Below are positions 23,769 to 31,451 of a stretch of DNA of 36,803 nt, one piece after another. The first letter of the stretch is position 1. Every line of letters begins with the position of its first letter. Made by a program: the position numbers and the translations under genes. The notes beneath the pieces were generated by a model. That model worked only from the letters and a program-made list of their open reading frames with translations. It was not told the origin of the DNA and did no database searches. Source of the DNA: an uncultured bacterium (GTDB lineage Bacteria > Verrucomicrobiota > Kiritimatiellia > RFP12 > UBA1067); NCBI GenBank assembly GCA_902764415.1, contig CACWVU010000047.1, positions 1-36,803 of the forward strand, written 5' to 3'.

Positions 23769-24938
23769 ATGTCTGACATAACACCAACATCGGCTGCAAC
23801 GCAGAGGACTTCGGCTGACATCCTCCAGAACATCGACAACACGGTCGCGAAGCTGACCGGCGGCGATGCGGAGAAGACGAAGGAGCTCTTCAGGGAGGTT
23901 GCGAACATCATCTCCGGCGTAAGCGTTAGAGTGTCCAACGGCGGCACTTCCGGCGTCGACGGCAACCGGGACACCACCCGGACCAACGGCGGCACAAGCA
24001 CGCCGTCGCTCGACAACCCCGGCGACCCGTCCGCGCGCGAGGCGAATCTCGAGAAGCTCATCGCCTACCTGCAGCTCGACAACGAGCAGCGGCAGACGGA
24101 GATGGCCAAGGACCGCATCGAGATGCAGCAGAACACCCTTGATGCCGAGCACGACGATCGCATGAAGCAGATCGACGAGTCCATCAAGAAGATGAAGGAC
24201 TCCGAGTCCGCCTCCAAGTGGAGCCGTGCGTTCAGCTGGATCGGGGCGATCCTCTCGGTCGTCGCGGCGGTTGCGCTGACGATTGTGACCGGCGGCGCGG
24301 CGGCCGGCTTCGCCATCGCGGGCGCGGTTCTGGCGGTTACGGCGCTCACCCTGAACGAGACGGGGGCGATGGAAACCATAACCAAGAAGCTGGCCGAGTC
24401 GATACAGAGCTCGTTCGGCTCGAGCAAGAGCGACGCTCAGCTCGCGGCCACGCTCATCATCAACATTGGGATCATCGCGCTTTCCGCGGGGTGCAGCATC
24501 GGCGGCATGGTCGCCGGCTTCAGCAGCGCCGCATCGAGCGCGGCCAACGTCGCCAAGGCCGCGGCGGAAGCCGCGAACGTGGCGAATAAGTCCGCGAACG
24601 CGGCGAGCGGGGCGACGACGATCCTCGGCATGTCGACGCAGACGGCCAAGACGGTGCAGAACGTGATCTCGGTCGCCAGCACCGCGACCGCCGCGAGCGC
24701 GCTCGCCACCGGCGGCATCAACACCTACTACACCAAGAGGTCGGATGATGCGAAGGCCGACACGACCGAGCTGCAGAAGTTCATCACCCAGCTCCAGCAG
24801 CGACTCGATGAGAGTGAGGAGGAGCTTCAGCAGCTGCTCCAGCAGATCGAGGCCGGCTTGAGCGATATCGCCCAGATAGTCGGTTCGGTCACTGATACGA
24901 GTGATGAAATCGCCAAAAACATCGGGCAGATGGCGTAA
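23769..24938 (+). CDS. T3SS major translocator, YopB/IpaB/CopB-like (SctE)
   Basis: This 389-residue protein has the classic translocator layout: a Ser/Thr/Gly-rich secretion-type N-terminus (about 1-90), coiled coil (about 90-150), two long hydrophobic hairpins (about 157-200 and 222-262), an Ala-rich region, and a C-terminal coiled coil (about 340-385). There is no Sec signal peptide. The length is close to YopB (about 400). Such proteins insert into the host membrane with the minor translocator to form the pore. The neighbouring SycD-like chaperone strongly supports this call. AAAGGAG at 23755-23761 sets the start. Confidence 0.88.
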   Translation: MSDITPTSAATQRTSADILQNIDNTVAKLTGGDAEKTKELFREVANIISGVSVRVSNGGTSGVDGNRDTTRTNGGTSTPSLDNPGDPSAREANLEKLIAYLQLDNEQRQTEMAKDRIEMQQNTLDAEHDDRMKQIDESIKKMKDSESASKWSRAFSWIGAILSVVAAVALTIVTGGAAAGFAIAGAVLAVTALTLNETGAMETITKKLAESIQSSFGSSKSDAQLAATLIINIGIIALSAGCSIGGMVAGFSSAASSAANVAKAAAEAANVANKSANAASGATTILGMSTQTAKTVQNVISVASTATAASALATGGINTYYTKRSDDAKADTTELQKFITQLQQRLDESEEELQQLLQQIEAGLSDIAQIVGSVTDTSDEIAKNIGQMA

Positions 24939-24941
24939 AAC

Positions 24942-25074
24942 GGTTAGGTAGTTGGGTGGTTAGGTGGTTGGGTAGTTTTTGGAAAAATCTGTGTAACCTA
25001 AATGAATCTAGCGTGTAGACAGAGTGAACCAATCAATAAATCAACAACCTAACTACCTAACAACCCAACTAACC
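24942..25074 (+). repeat. Long imperfect inverted repeat of octamers around motif copy 3
   Basis: The left arm (24942-24977) is a G-rich octamer tract (GGTTAGGT-like). The right arm (25046-25074) is a C-rich tract (ACCTAAC-like). They can pair over roughly 28 bases and present the 68-base segment between them, including the GTAACC-N16-GTAGACA motif, as a loop. The G-rich arm could also form a two-layer G-quadruplex. Confidence 0.7.
24993..25021 (+). promoter_or_regulatory. Two-block T3SS motif, copy 3
   Basis: GTAACC (24993-24998), 16 bases, GTAGACA (25015-25021). The spacer ends in GCGT, as in copies 2 and 4. The next gene starts 78 bases downstream. Confidence 0.75.
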
Positions 25075-25098
25075 AGTTGCAAAGAAAGGAATCTTGCC

Positions 25099-26877
25099 AT
25101 GAGCATAGGAGTCAACGCGAACGCAGGCGTCAAGAACGTGGACTGGGAGAAGGTCCTCTCCAAGCTTGGCGACGTGCAGAAGACGACCGGTGAAGACGGG
25201 AAGGAGTCCTTCACCATCACCATGAAAACCGACGACGGGGTTCGCACGGCGACCATCAGCATCCCGGACGACCTCGAGCTTCCGGAGACGGTCACCGCCG
25301 AGTCGCTCTCGTCGCTCGTGTCGAAGCTCGGCTCGTGCGGGCTCAACCTCACCGAAGAGCAGATCTCGCAGATGAAGGACGAGATCACCAGGCTGTACAC
25401 CGAGGCGGCGAGGTCGCTGAACGAGGTGTCGGCGTCGGCGACCAAGAAGAGGTCCTTGGCGATGTACGACATCTACGCCCTCATGGCGCTGATGATCGAG
25501 GTGGCGCAGACCCAGCGCAACGCGACGCGCGAGATGAGGACGTCGGAGAACCTCGCGGTGCAGAAGTCGATCCAGGACCAGGCCGACCAGCAGCATCTGG
25601 CGGCGCAGATCGGCATGTGGGTCGGCATCGGGACGGGGCTCCTCTCGGCCGGCGTCTCCGGCATCGTGATGGCCTCGCAGGGCGTTGCCGCCTCCCAGCA
25701 GAACAAGCTCGTGACGGAGTCCGGCGCGGACGCGGCCAAGCTGCAGGCGTCCATGCTCCAGAACACCGATTCCAAGGCCACGGCGCAGGCGCAGCTCCAG
25801 AACACGATGAACAAGGTCGGCGACCGCGTGGCCACGGATGTCTGCGGCAAGTTCGACAACGCCTTGCGCAACTCGCCGTCCGGCGACCTCAGGGGCAACC
25901 TCGGCGAGGCCTTGGCGAACAAGACCAATGCCGACGCGCGGCTCGACACCGCCAAGGCCGAGCTCGCGACGGCGCAGAGCACCCTCACGACGAAGACGCA
26001 GACGATGGACGCGCTCCAGGCGCGCTACAACGAGCTGGGCGGAGACCAGGCGTTGAACAATGCGCGCACCGCGTCCGTCAACCGGCAGAACTACATCGTT
26101 GGAGAGATCAATGCCGGCAGACAGCCCGATCCGGCCACGCTCGCGAACTACGACGCCCAGATCACACAGGGTGCCGAGATCAAGAGCGTGAAGGCGCAGC
26201 TCGACGTCGCCACCCAGGAAGTCAACGTCGCCAAGAACGACGTCCAGACGAAACAGGGCAACGTCAGGATCGCGCAGGAGGAGGTCAAGACCGCCGACAC
26301 CGCCCTTGCGAACGCCCGCGCCGACTACCAGAAGACCGTCCATGGCGTAGCCGAGGGGTACAGGCAGGAGTATCAGACCGCAATCGACCGCCTGTCCAAC
26401 CCGCCGGAAGGCACTACCAAGGCCGAGCTCGAGGCAAATGTCCAGTCGGCCCGGGCGAACCTGGAGATGGCGTATGCGGCCGAGGCCGACATGCTCTCCA
26501 CGGACGGCGTCATGACCGCCGCGCAGCGGCAGGACCTCCTGGCCTCGGCGAGGGCCAACGTCGACGCGACGATGGACAGCGCCTACAGGCGCATGGACGT
26601 CAAGGCGCTCGACCGCAAGTTGTCCACCCTCCAGGGCATCGGCAACATCAACCAGGCGATCGGCGGCGTGCTGCAGTCCATGACGCAGAACCTGAACACG
26701 GTGTACGCGTCCGACGCGACCCGTCAGGGCGCGGAAACCGCCAAGCAGGAGGAGATGCTCGACCAGACGAAGGACCTCTTCTCCCAGGAGCAGAAAGTCA
26801 TCGACCAGGTGATCCAGCTCTGCCAGGCGGTGATCCAGGCGGAAAGCCAGTCGATGAGGGACGCGATCCAGGCCTGA
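25099..26877 (+). CDS. T3SS minor translocator, YopD/CopD-like (SctB), oversized
   Basis: The 592-residue product has no signal peptide. An N-terminal part (about 1-130) is followed by a helical stretch, one hydrophobic segment (IGMWVGIGTGLLSAGVSGIVMA, about 174-195), a very long Ala/Gln/Asn-rich coiled-coil region (about 205-470), and a helical C-terminus ending with an amphipathic helix. Order, single membrane segment and coiled C-terminus fit YopD, IpaC or CopD, which complete the host-membrane pore. The protein is about twice the size of YopD (about 306 residues), mostly because of the central coiled coil. The ATG at 25099 is chosen for the AAAGAAAGGA at 25081-25090. An effector coupled to SctE is an alternative. 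Confidence 0.7.
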   Translation: MSIGVNANAGVKNVDWEKVLSKLGDVQKTTGEDGKESFTITMKTDDGVRTATISIPDDLELPETVTAESLSSLVSKLGSCGLNLTEEQISQMKDEITRLYTEAARSLNEVSASATKKRSLAMYDIYALMALMIEVAQTQRNATREMRTSENLAVQKSIQDQADQQHLAAQIGMWVGIGTGLLSAGVSGIVMASQGVAASQQNKLVTESGADAAKLQASMLQNTDSKATAQAQLQNTMNKVGDRVATDVCGKFDNALRNSPSGDLRGNLGEALANKTNADARLDTAKAELATAQSTLTTKTQTMDALQARYNELGGDQALNNARTASVNRQNYIVGEINAGRQPDPATLANYDAQITQGAEIKSVKAQLDVATQEVNVAKNDVQTKQGNVRIAQEEVKTADTALANARADYQKTVHGVAEGYRQEYQTAIDRLSNPPEGTTKAELEANVQSARANLEMAYAAEADMLSTDGVMTAAQRQDLLASARANVDATMDSAYRRMDVKALDRKLSTLQGIGNINQAIGGVLQSMTQNLNTVYASDATRQGAETAKQEEMLDQTKDLFSQEQKVIDQVIQLCQAVIQAESQSMRDAIQA

Positions 26878-27101
26878 TGGATCCGTTCGAGTCACTGGTT
26901 TCCGAGTTCGCCGGGAAGGCGGGGTTGGCGCTGCAGTCCGGAAAGGACGGCAGCGTCGACCTTGTCGTGGACGGCGTCGACGTGAGCGTCCAGTACCGCC
27001 CTGACCGCGGCGACGTGGTCGTCATCTGCATCGGCTCGTTCGTCCGCTGGCGCCGCGGCAGTTGGACCGGCCGCCTGACCAAAGGGAACGCCGCGGAATG
27101 A
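26877..27101 (+). CDS. Half-length CesT-like class I T3SS chaperone
   Basis: The 74-residue product matches the N-terminal half of the complete chaperone at 31452. Helix 1 (F..LVSEFAGKAGLA) and the strands (VDLVVDGVDVSVQY, DVVVICIGS) align with its FKELIAEFAERHGIA and ALDIDGIVVTLV regions. After about residue 52 the similarity stops, and an unrelated basic tail (VRWRRGSW..) leads to a stop. Helix 2 and the C-terminal strands and dimer helix are missing. It is coupled at both ends (TGATG with the translocator, ATGA with the regulator). It may be a decayed chaperone kept as a coupling cistron; a fragment with the missing C-terminal half lies at 31220-31342 on the other strand. Confidence 0.6.
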   Translation: MDPFESLVSEFAGKAGLALQSGKDGSVDLVVDGVDVSVQYRPDRGDVVVICIGSFVRWRRGSWTGRLTKGNAAE

Positions 27102-28273
27102 GGACCGCGCACATAGTTGTCACCTGCTCGACCGCGCACCGGGCGCGGCGCGACAAGCTCGCGGGCGTCGTCCGCGCCGCGCGGAAGCTCGGCTGGCGAC
27201 TCCATGTTGTCGACCGGCATCCGTTCTCGCCTTCGCTCGACGACATCCTCGCCCAGGTCGTGCCCGACGGGTTCATCCTCGAGAATGACGACGCGGCGGC
27301 TGGCGGCATCGCCTACTTCCGCCGCCGATTCCCCAAGGTGCCGCGGGTGTTCATGGACGCCTCGCCGCAGGTCGCCCGTAGCGGCAACGTCCTGCTGGAC
27401 GCGGTGTCGGTGGCGAACTGCGCGGCGGAGCACCTCGCCTCCCTTGGCGTCTCCTCGTATGCGTACGTCGGCGTCTCGGGGCGGCCTTTCTGGGATGCAC
27501 AGCGCGAGTCAGCCTTTGCCGCGGCCATGCGCAGGCGCGGCGCGGCGGTCAAGGTCTTCCGTCCAGTACCGAGCGCCAGGCGCGGAGCCGCGGCACTGCG
27601 CCGCTTCCTGCTCGCCCTGCCCAGGCCGTGCGCCGTCTTTGCCGCGTTCGACGCCGTCGCGAAGGAGGTGGTGGACGCCTGCGCATCCGCCGGACTCTCG
27701 GTGCCGGACGACGTCGCCGTGCTCGGCTGCGACGACGACGCCTTCATCTGCGAGAACTCTTATCCGACGATCTCAAGCGTCCTGCCCGACTGGCAGCGCT
27801 GCGGCGAGCTGGCCGTCGAGCGGCTGCTGCGGCGCATCGAGGGCGGCGGCGCGGGCGCCGCGACGAAGTACGGAGTCGTCTGCGTGTCGGTGCGCGAGTC
27901 GACGCGGCTGCTGAGCGCGCGCAGTGCCGTGGTGAAGCGGGCGCTCGCGTTCATCGCGGAGAACGTCACCTCCGGCATCTCCGCCTCGGGCGTGGCGCTG
28001 GCGCTGGATATTCCCCTGCGGACGCTCGAATACCGCTTCCGCCGCGAGCTCGGCAGGACGGTCTCCGCTGAAATCCAGGAACGCCGGCTCGGGGCGGTCG
28101 AGCGGATGCTCGCCGACCGCAATGTCCGCATCGAGTCCATCGCGCAGATGTGCGGCTACCGCTCGGACGTGAACTTGAAGAAGCAGTTCAAGAATCGCTT
28201 CGGCCTCTCAATGCGCGAATGGCGCAAGGGCGTTTTTGCTCTTGCGGAAAAGTATATATTTATTTTGCGGTAA
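27098..28273 (+). CDS. XylR-type AraC-family regulator
   Basis: The 391-residue protein joins a periplasmic-binding-protein-like ligand domain (about 1-275; GFILENDDAAAGGIAYF, SYAYVGV, AVFAAFD, PDDVAVLGCDDDAFIC and YPTISSV strands typical of LacI/XylR sensors) to a C-terminal AraC double helix-turn-helix (about 285-385; SGVALALDIPLRTLEYRFRREL and IESIAQMCGYRSDVNLKKQFKNRFGLSMREWRK). XylR-type proteins usually sense sugars. Its ATG overlaps the preceding stop, so it is made together with the translocon genes and is a prime candidate for controlling them, as AraC-family ExsA and VirF do elsewhere. That link is inference. Confidence 0.9.
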   Translation: MRTAHIVVTCSTAHRARRDKLAGVVRAARKLGWRLHVVDRHPFSPSLDDILAQVVPDGFILENDDAAAGGIAYFRRRFPKVPRVFMDASPQVARSGNVLLDAVSVANCAAEHLASLGVSSYAYVGVSGRPFWDAQRESAFAAAMRRRGAAVKVFRPVPSARRGAAALRRFLLALPRPCAVFAAFDAVAKEVVDACASAGLSVPDDVAVLGCDDDAFICENSYPTISSVLPDWQRCGELAVERLLRRIEGGGAGAATKYGVVCVSVRESTRLLSARSAVVKRALAFIAENVTSGISASGVALALDIPLRTLEYRFRRELGRTVSAEIQERRLGAVERMLADRNVRIESIAQMCGYRSDVNLKKQFKNRFGLSMREWRKGVFALAEKYIFILR

Positions 28274-28298
28274 AATATCTCCATTCCTCCGTCGATTG

Positions 28299-28307
28299 TG
28301 CTATAAT
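28299..28307 (+). promoter_or_regulatory. Extended -10 promoter of the deacetylase gene
   Basis: TGCTATAAT (TATAAT at 28302-28307) precedes a short leader with the ribosome site AAGGAAGGG (28323-28331). It lies 25 bases after the regulator stop. Confidence 0.7.
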
Positions 28308-28337
28308 TCCGCCTGAAAAGCCAAGGAAGGGATATCC

Positions 28338-31091
28338 ATGAAAAAAAGCGCAATCTTCGCCGCCGCGGCGGCCATGTTTCTGACGGCCTTCGCCGCGGCG
28401 CTGCCGCCGGAATGGACGACGCCGACGAACGGCGTCCTGCTCCTCACCTTCGACGACGCGAACTACGACAACTGGCTCGCCGCGACCAACCTCTTCGCCC
28501 GCTACGGCGCGCGCGCGACGTTCTGTCCCTACGGCAGCCTCACCGCCGACAAGCTTGCGAAGATGATGCTGCTCAAGGACCGCGGCCACACCATCGGCTG
28601 CCACACCGTCGACCACGTGAACACCGACGGTGTGACCGACCCCGCGGCATGGGTGGCGGCGCAGGTGACGCCGCAGGTCGAGGCATACGCCTCCGTCGGC
28701 CATACCGTCCGCACGCTCGCCTACCCCAACAACAAGCACACGGACGCAATCGACGCGTACATCTTGGCGAACACGCCGATCCAGCGGTTCCGCGCGGCCG
28801 ACATCGCCAACAACAAGCAATTCGCCGCTCAGTCCAGCAATGACCTTGCGCATGACGACGCATGCTTCACTCCGGTTTCCGAAATTGGCTCACTGCGCGT
28901 CGTGAACGCCATTGGCTGTGCGGCATACTATAACACCGACACCAACAATCTCGTCGCCGGCATCCGCCGCGCGGCGGCGAACAACGAAGTGCTGGCGGTC
29001 TTCTCGCACGACATCCAGGCAAACCCAAGCAACATAGGCATGCCGACCGCGTGGCTCGAGACGATTCTCGCGGAGGCAAGTAGTCTCGGCATGCGCATCT
29101 GCGGCATGGACGAGTATCCGCTCGACGAGCCGGCGGCGGAGCCGGTGTCCGAACCAGTGGCGGAGCCGGAGCCGTCGCGGTCGGCAGTCGCTATCCCCAC
29201 CACCTACTTCAACGAACTGCCCGCCAGCTACACTCGGCTTGAATACGTGCAGTCGTCCGGCTCGCAGTATGTCAACACCGGCATTTCCTCGGGCACGAAC
29301 ATTACCGCCGAAATCTGCTGGAAGTCGCTGATGAATGCTCAAACCGAATCCAAGTTCGTCTTCGGGACGCGGAAAGCATGGCAGCAGAGCATGCTCTTTG
29401 TTTCTCACCAATGCAGGAATGACAGTGTTTCGGATAGCGGCATCAGGTATGCCTGGGGCGCGAATGCGTACAGCACGCAAACCTTCCCCACCGACTTCTT
29501 CGCCCAACGACTATCGGCGTCGGAGGCGATGCTGGGAGCGACAAAAGTGTGGACTCCTCCTTCGGCGACTTTTGCCAACACCTATCCGATGTATGTTTTC
29601 ACCATCAACAATGCTGGGTCTCCTTCCACCGCCTACGCGTCCATGCAGCTCAAGTGGCTGCGAATCTGCGACAACGGCGAAGAGGTGCGCATGTTCGTTC
29701 CGGTGCGGCGCAATTCCGATTCCGTCGCCGGACTCTACGACCTGGCGAACAGCAACTTCTATCCTTCGGCAAGCTCGACCGCGCTTGTCGCCGGCCCCGA
29801 AATCGCAACGCTTGAGCCGTTCTCGGCGACGGCGTCGGAAATCGAGGGCGGCGCCTATCTTGCCGCCACGCTCGTTGAGTCTCCGTATACGGCCTTTACG
29901 GCCGGCGACCTCTACCTGAGCATCGCGGCCGAAGGCGAGCCGTATCCGGCGGGAGAGAAGGTCGCCTCAGGCATCGGCGCGGGCTATGAATTTTCGACCA
30001 ACGTGACCGGGCTCGCCGCCGACACGCCCTATTCAGCGCGCATAACCTTCATCCCGTCCGGCGACTATCCGGAAGCTTCGGCCGACATCAGTCTCGTCGA
30101 TTTCTCCACCATTTACGTGACCAACGGCGCGGTGAAGGTTGTTGATCAGGACTGGACTACCGGTGCTAAACGCGTCTGGGACTTCGGCAACGGCGCGACG
30201 CCGGCGATCGATGTCGCGGAAGGAAAGACGCTGACCATCAAGGGGCCAATTCGCGGCGCTTCGGGCTTCCTCAAGCGCGGCCTCGGCACGCTCGTCCTCG
30301 CGGGTTCCGGGGCGGAGTTCTCAGGCAATTGCGAAGTCTGTTCCGGCAAGGTGGTGCTCGAAGGGGCGGCCACGTATCTCAAGCGCCGCTGCTTCCGGGT
30401 CATGGACTCGCTCGCGCTGCCTTCAGGCTACACCATGCTCGATTACATCGGACTTTCTGGCACCGGCACCGATTCCTACATTGACACCGGCTTTACCCCT
30501 GCTACGCGGACGTTCGGCTTCCTTTTCGACTACTACATAGGCGAATCGTATGCCGCCAACAGCGGCCACCGCGTCATGGGCTCGGCTTCGCGTGTCAACA
30601 ACAAATGGGATGGAATCCAAACTGGAAACTACTCGAGTTCCAATACCGAACGCGGGCAGATGGGTTTCGGGAACACTACCGAGGCGATTTCCGCAACCGG
30701 CGGGCAGGCGGCGTATACTCGCATGAGGATTTCGCTCTTCAACTGCGATGCCGAACTGAGCCGCGGCTGGCGCCACACTTTCACCGTGAGTTCCACGCCG
30801 TCCTTCTATGGCTCGGTCTACATCGGAACAATCCATACGCAGTCGCTGTCGGCCGGGTCGCCGATGCGCGTCTACCGCTTCAAGGTTTTTGAAGGGACGA
30901 CGCTCCTTCACGACTTCGTTCCGGTGTGTGATTCTAATGACACGCTTGGGCTTTACGACACCTACGGCAACCTCGGCTTTCGCCCTGTGGCGAACGCGGC
31001 ACGCGCTACTTCCGGTGGCGTCTACAGCGGCTCGGACTCGGAGTGGATCGAGGTCGGCCGAGCCCCCGGCTCCGTGTACTACCTGCGTTAG
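28338..31091 (+). CDS. Secreted polysaccharide deacetylase with lectin-like modules, ends at an in-frame TAG
   Basis: A signal peptide (about 1-21) is followed by a CE4 NodB-type deacetylase domain (about 25-265). Metal and catalytic landmarks are visible: LTFDDANYD (36-44), CHTVDH (87-92), RTLAYPNN (about 125) and VFSHDI (about 221). A Pro/Glu linker (about 260-282) leads to a LamG-like module starting LEYVQSSGSQYVNTGI (about 299), a region with an autotransporter-type strand repeat (GFLKRGLGTLVLAGSG, about 640-655), and a second LamG-like module (about 694-905). It probably removes acetyl groups from a cell-wall or mucin-type glycan outside the cell. Coding sense continues in frame for 41 codons past the TAG at 31089-31091. 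AAGGAAGGG supports the start. Confidence 0.85.
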   Translation: MKKSAIFAAAAAMFLTAFAAALPPEWTTPTNGVLLLTFDDANYDNWLAATNLFARYGARATFCPYGSLTADKLAKMMLLKDRGHTIGCHTVDHVNTDGVTDPAAWVAAQVTPQVEAYASVGHTVRTLAYPNNKHTDAIDAYILANTPIQRFRAADIANNKQFAAQSSNDLAHDDACFTPVSEIGSLRVVNAIGCAAYYNTDTNNLVAGIRRAAANNEVLAVFSHDIQANPSNIGMPTAWLETILAEASSLGMRICGMDEYPLDEPAAEPVSEPVAEPEPSRSAVAIPTTYFNELPASYTRLEYVQSSGSQYVNTGISSGTNITAEICWKSLMNAQTESKFVFGTRKAWQQSMLFVSHQCRNDSVSDSGIRYAWGANAYSTQTFPTDFFAQRLSASEAMLGATKVWTPPSATFANTYPMYVFTINNAGSPSTAYASMQLKWLRICDNGEEVRMFVPVRRNSDSVAGLYDLANSNFYPSASSTALVAGPEIATLEPFSATASEIEGGAYLAATLVESPYTAFTAGDLYLSIAAEGEPYPAGEKVASGIGAGYEFSTNVTGLAADTPYSARITFIPSGDYPEASADISLVDFSTIYVTNGAVKVVDQDWTTGAKRVWDFGNGATPAIDVAEGKTLTIKGPIRGASGFLKRGLGTLVLAGSGAEFSGNCEVCSGKVVLEGAATYLKRRCFRVMDSLALPSGYTMLDYIGLSGTGTDSYIDTGFTPATRTFGFLFDYYIGESYAANSGHRVMGSASRVNNKWDGIQTGNYSSSNTERGQMGFGNTTEAISATGGQAAYTRMRISLFNCDAELSRGWRHTFTVSSTPSFYGSVYIGTIHTQSLSAGSPMRVYRFKVFEGTTLLHDFVPVCDSNDTLGLYDTYGNLGFRPVANAARATSGGVYSGSDSEWIEVGRAPGSVYYLR

Positions 31092-31217
31092 CGCGGCGCG
31101 GCGAGCGACATTTGGGTGAAGACGGAGCACGATACGGTGACCAACCCGACTTTCTCGCGCGTGACCGTCGATACCAACTGGACCGGCCAGACCGGATTCT
31201 CGGTCCACATCCTGTAG
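31092..31217 (+). pseudogene. In-frame coding continuation of the deacetylase beyond its TAG
   Basis: Without the TAG, the same frame reads on for 41 codons to a second TAG (31215-31217). It encodes a plausible tail starting RGAASDIWVK and ending QTGFSVHIL. The last residues resemble the GFAVHLL end of the protein at 750-2969, so this was probably the original C-terminus. A point mutation creating the stop, or readthrough, are both possible. TAG is used as a normal stop by the gene at 31452, so genome-wide recoding is unlikely. Confidence 0.65.
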
Positions 31218-31219
31218 GT

Positions 31220-31342
31220 TTACGCCAGCGAATCGCTGATTTGCCGCGCGCTTTGCCCGAACTGGACAAGCTTCTCCGCGAAATCCTGCGCGGTGAGCAT
31301 GTCCAGCGGCACTCGCACTGAATAGACCAGCGAATCCACGAA
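31220..31342 (-). pseudogene. C-terminal fragment of a CesT-family T3SS chaperone
   Basis: On the minus strand, 40 codons from F (31342) to TAA (31222-31220) read as the second half of a class I chaperone: LVYSVRVPLDMLTAQDFAEK and then LVQFGQSARQISDSLA. This aligns with GVYIVVRRLPLSTLNAESF and LESLVNLAENWRRLLA of the complete chaperone at 31452. Reading further upstream into the promoter gives no chaperone-like sequence and no start, so the N-terminal half is missing. It abuts the deacetylase tail on one side and the promoter at 31345 on the other. Confidence 0.6.
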
Positions 31343-31344
31343 TA

Positions 31345-31353
31345 TGGTATAAT
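31345..31353 (+). promoter_or_regulatory. Extended -10 promoter before the CesT-type chaperone
   Basis: TGGTATAAT (TATAAT at 31348-31353) lies about 30 bases upstream of motif copy 4, so this gene seems to have both a housekeeping-type promoter and the T3SS-associated element. Confidence 0.75.
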
Positions 31354-31380
31354 ACGCGACAAGAAGCCAGGGGCGAAGGC

Positions 31381-31409
31381 GTAACCTTCTGCCGTGCGGC
31401 GTGTAGACA
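31381..31409 (+). promoter_or_regulatory. Two-block T3SS motif, copy 4
   Basis: GTAACC (31381-31386), 16 bases ending GCGT, GTAGACA (31403-31409). It is followed by the ribosome site AAAGGAG (31434-31440) and the ATG at 31452. In 27 aligned bases from AACC on, 23 match copy 2, although 7.6 kb separates them. Confidence 0.75.
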
Positions 31410-31451
31410 AAGCGGAAACGATTTCAAAGCGCCAAAGGAGAAAAGGCCTAA

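Noticed and set aside
25024..25098. Upstream GTG start for the YopD-like protein
   Set aside because: The extra 25 codons cover the octamer repeat arm and the ribosome site of the ATG at 25099.
31089..31091. Genome-wide recoding of TAG as sense
   Set aside because: TAG is the natural stop of the complete chaperone gene at 31893-31895 and ends the continuation itself at 31215-31217.
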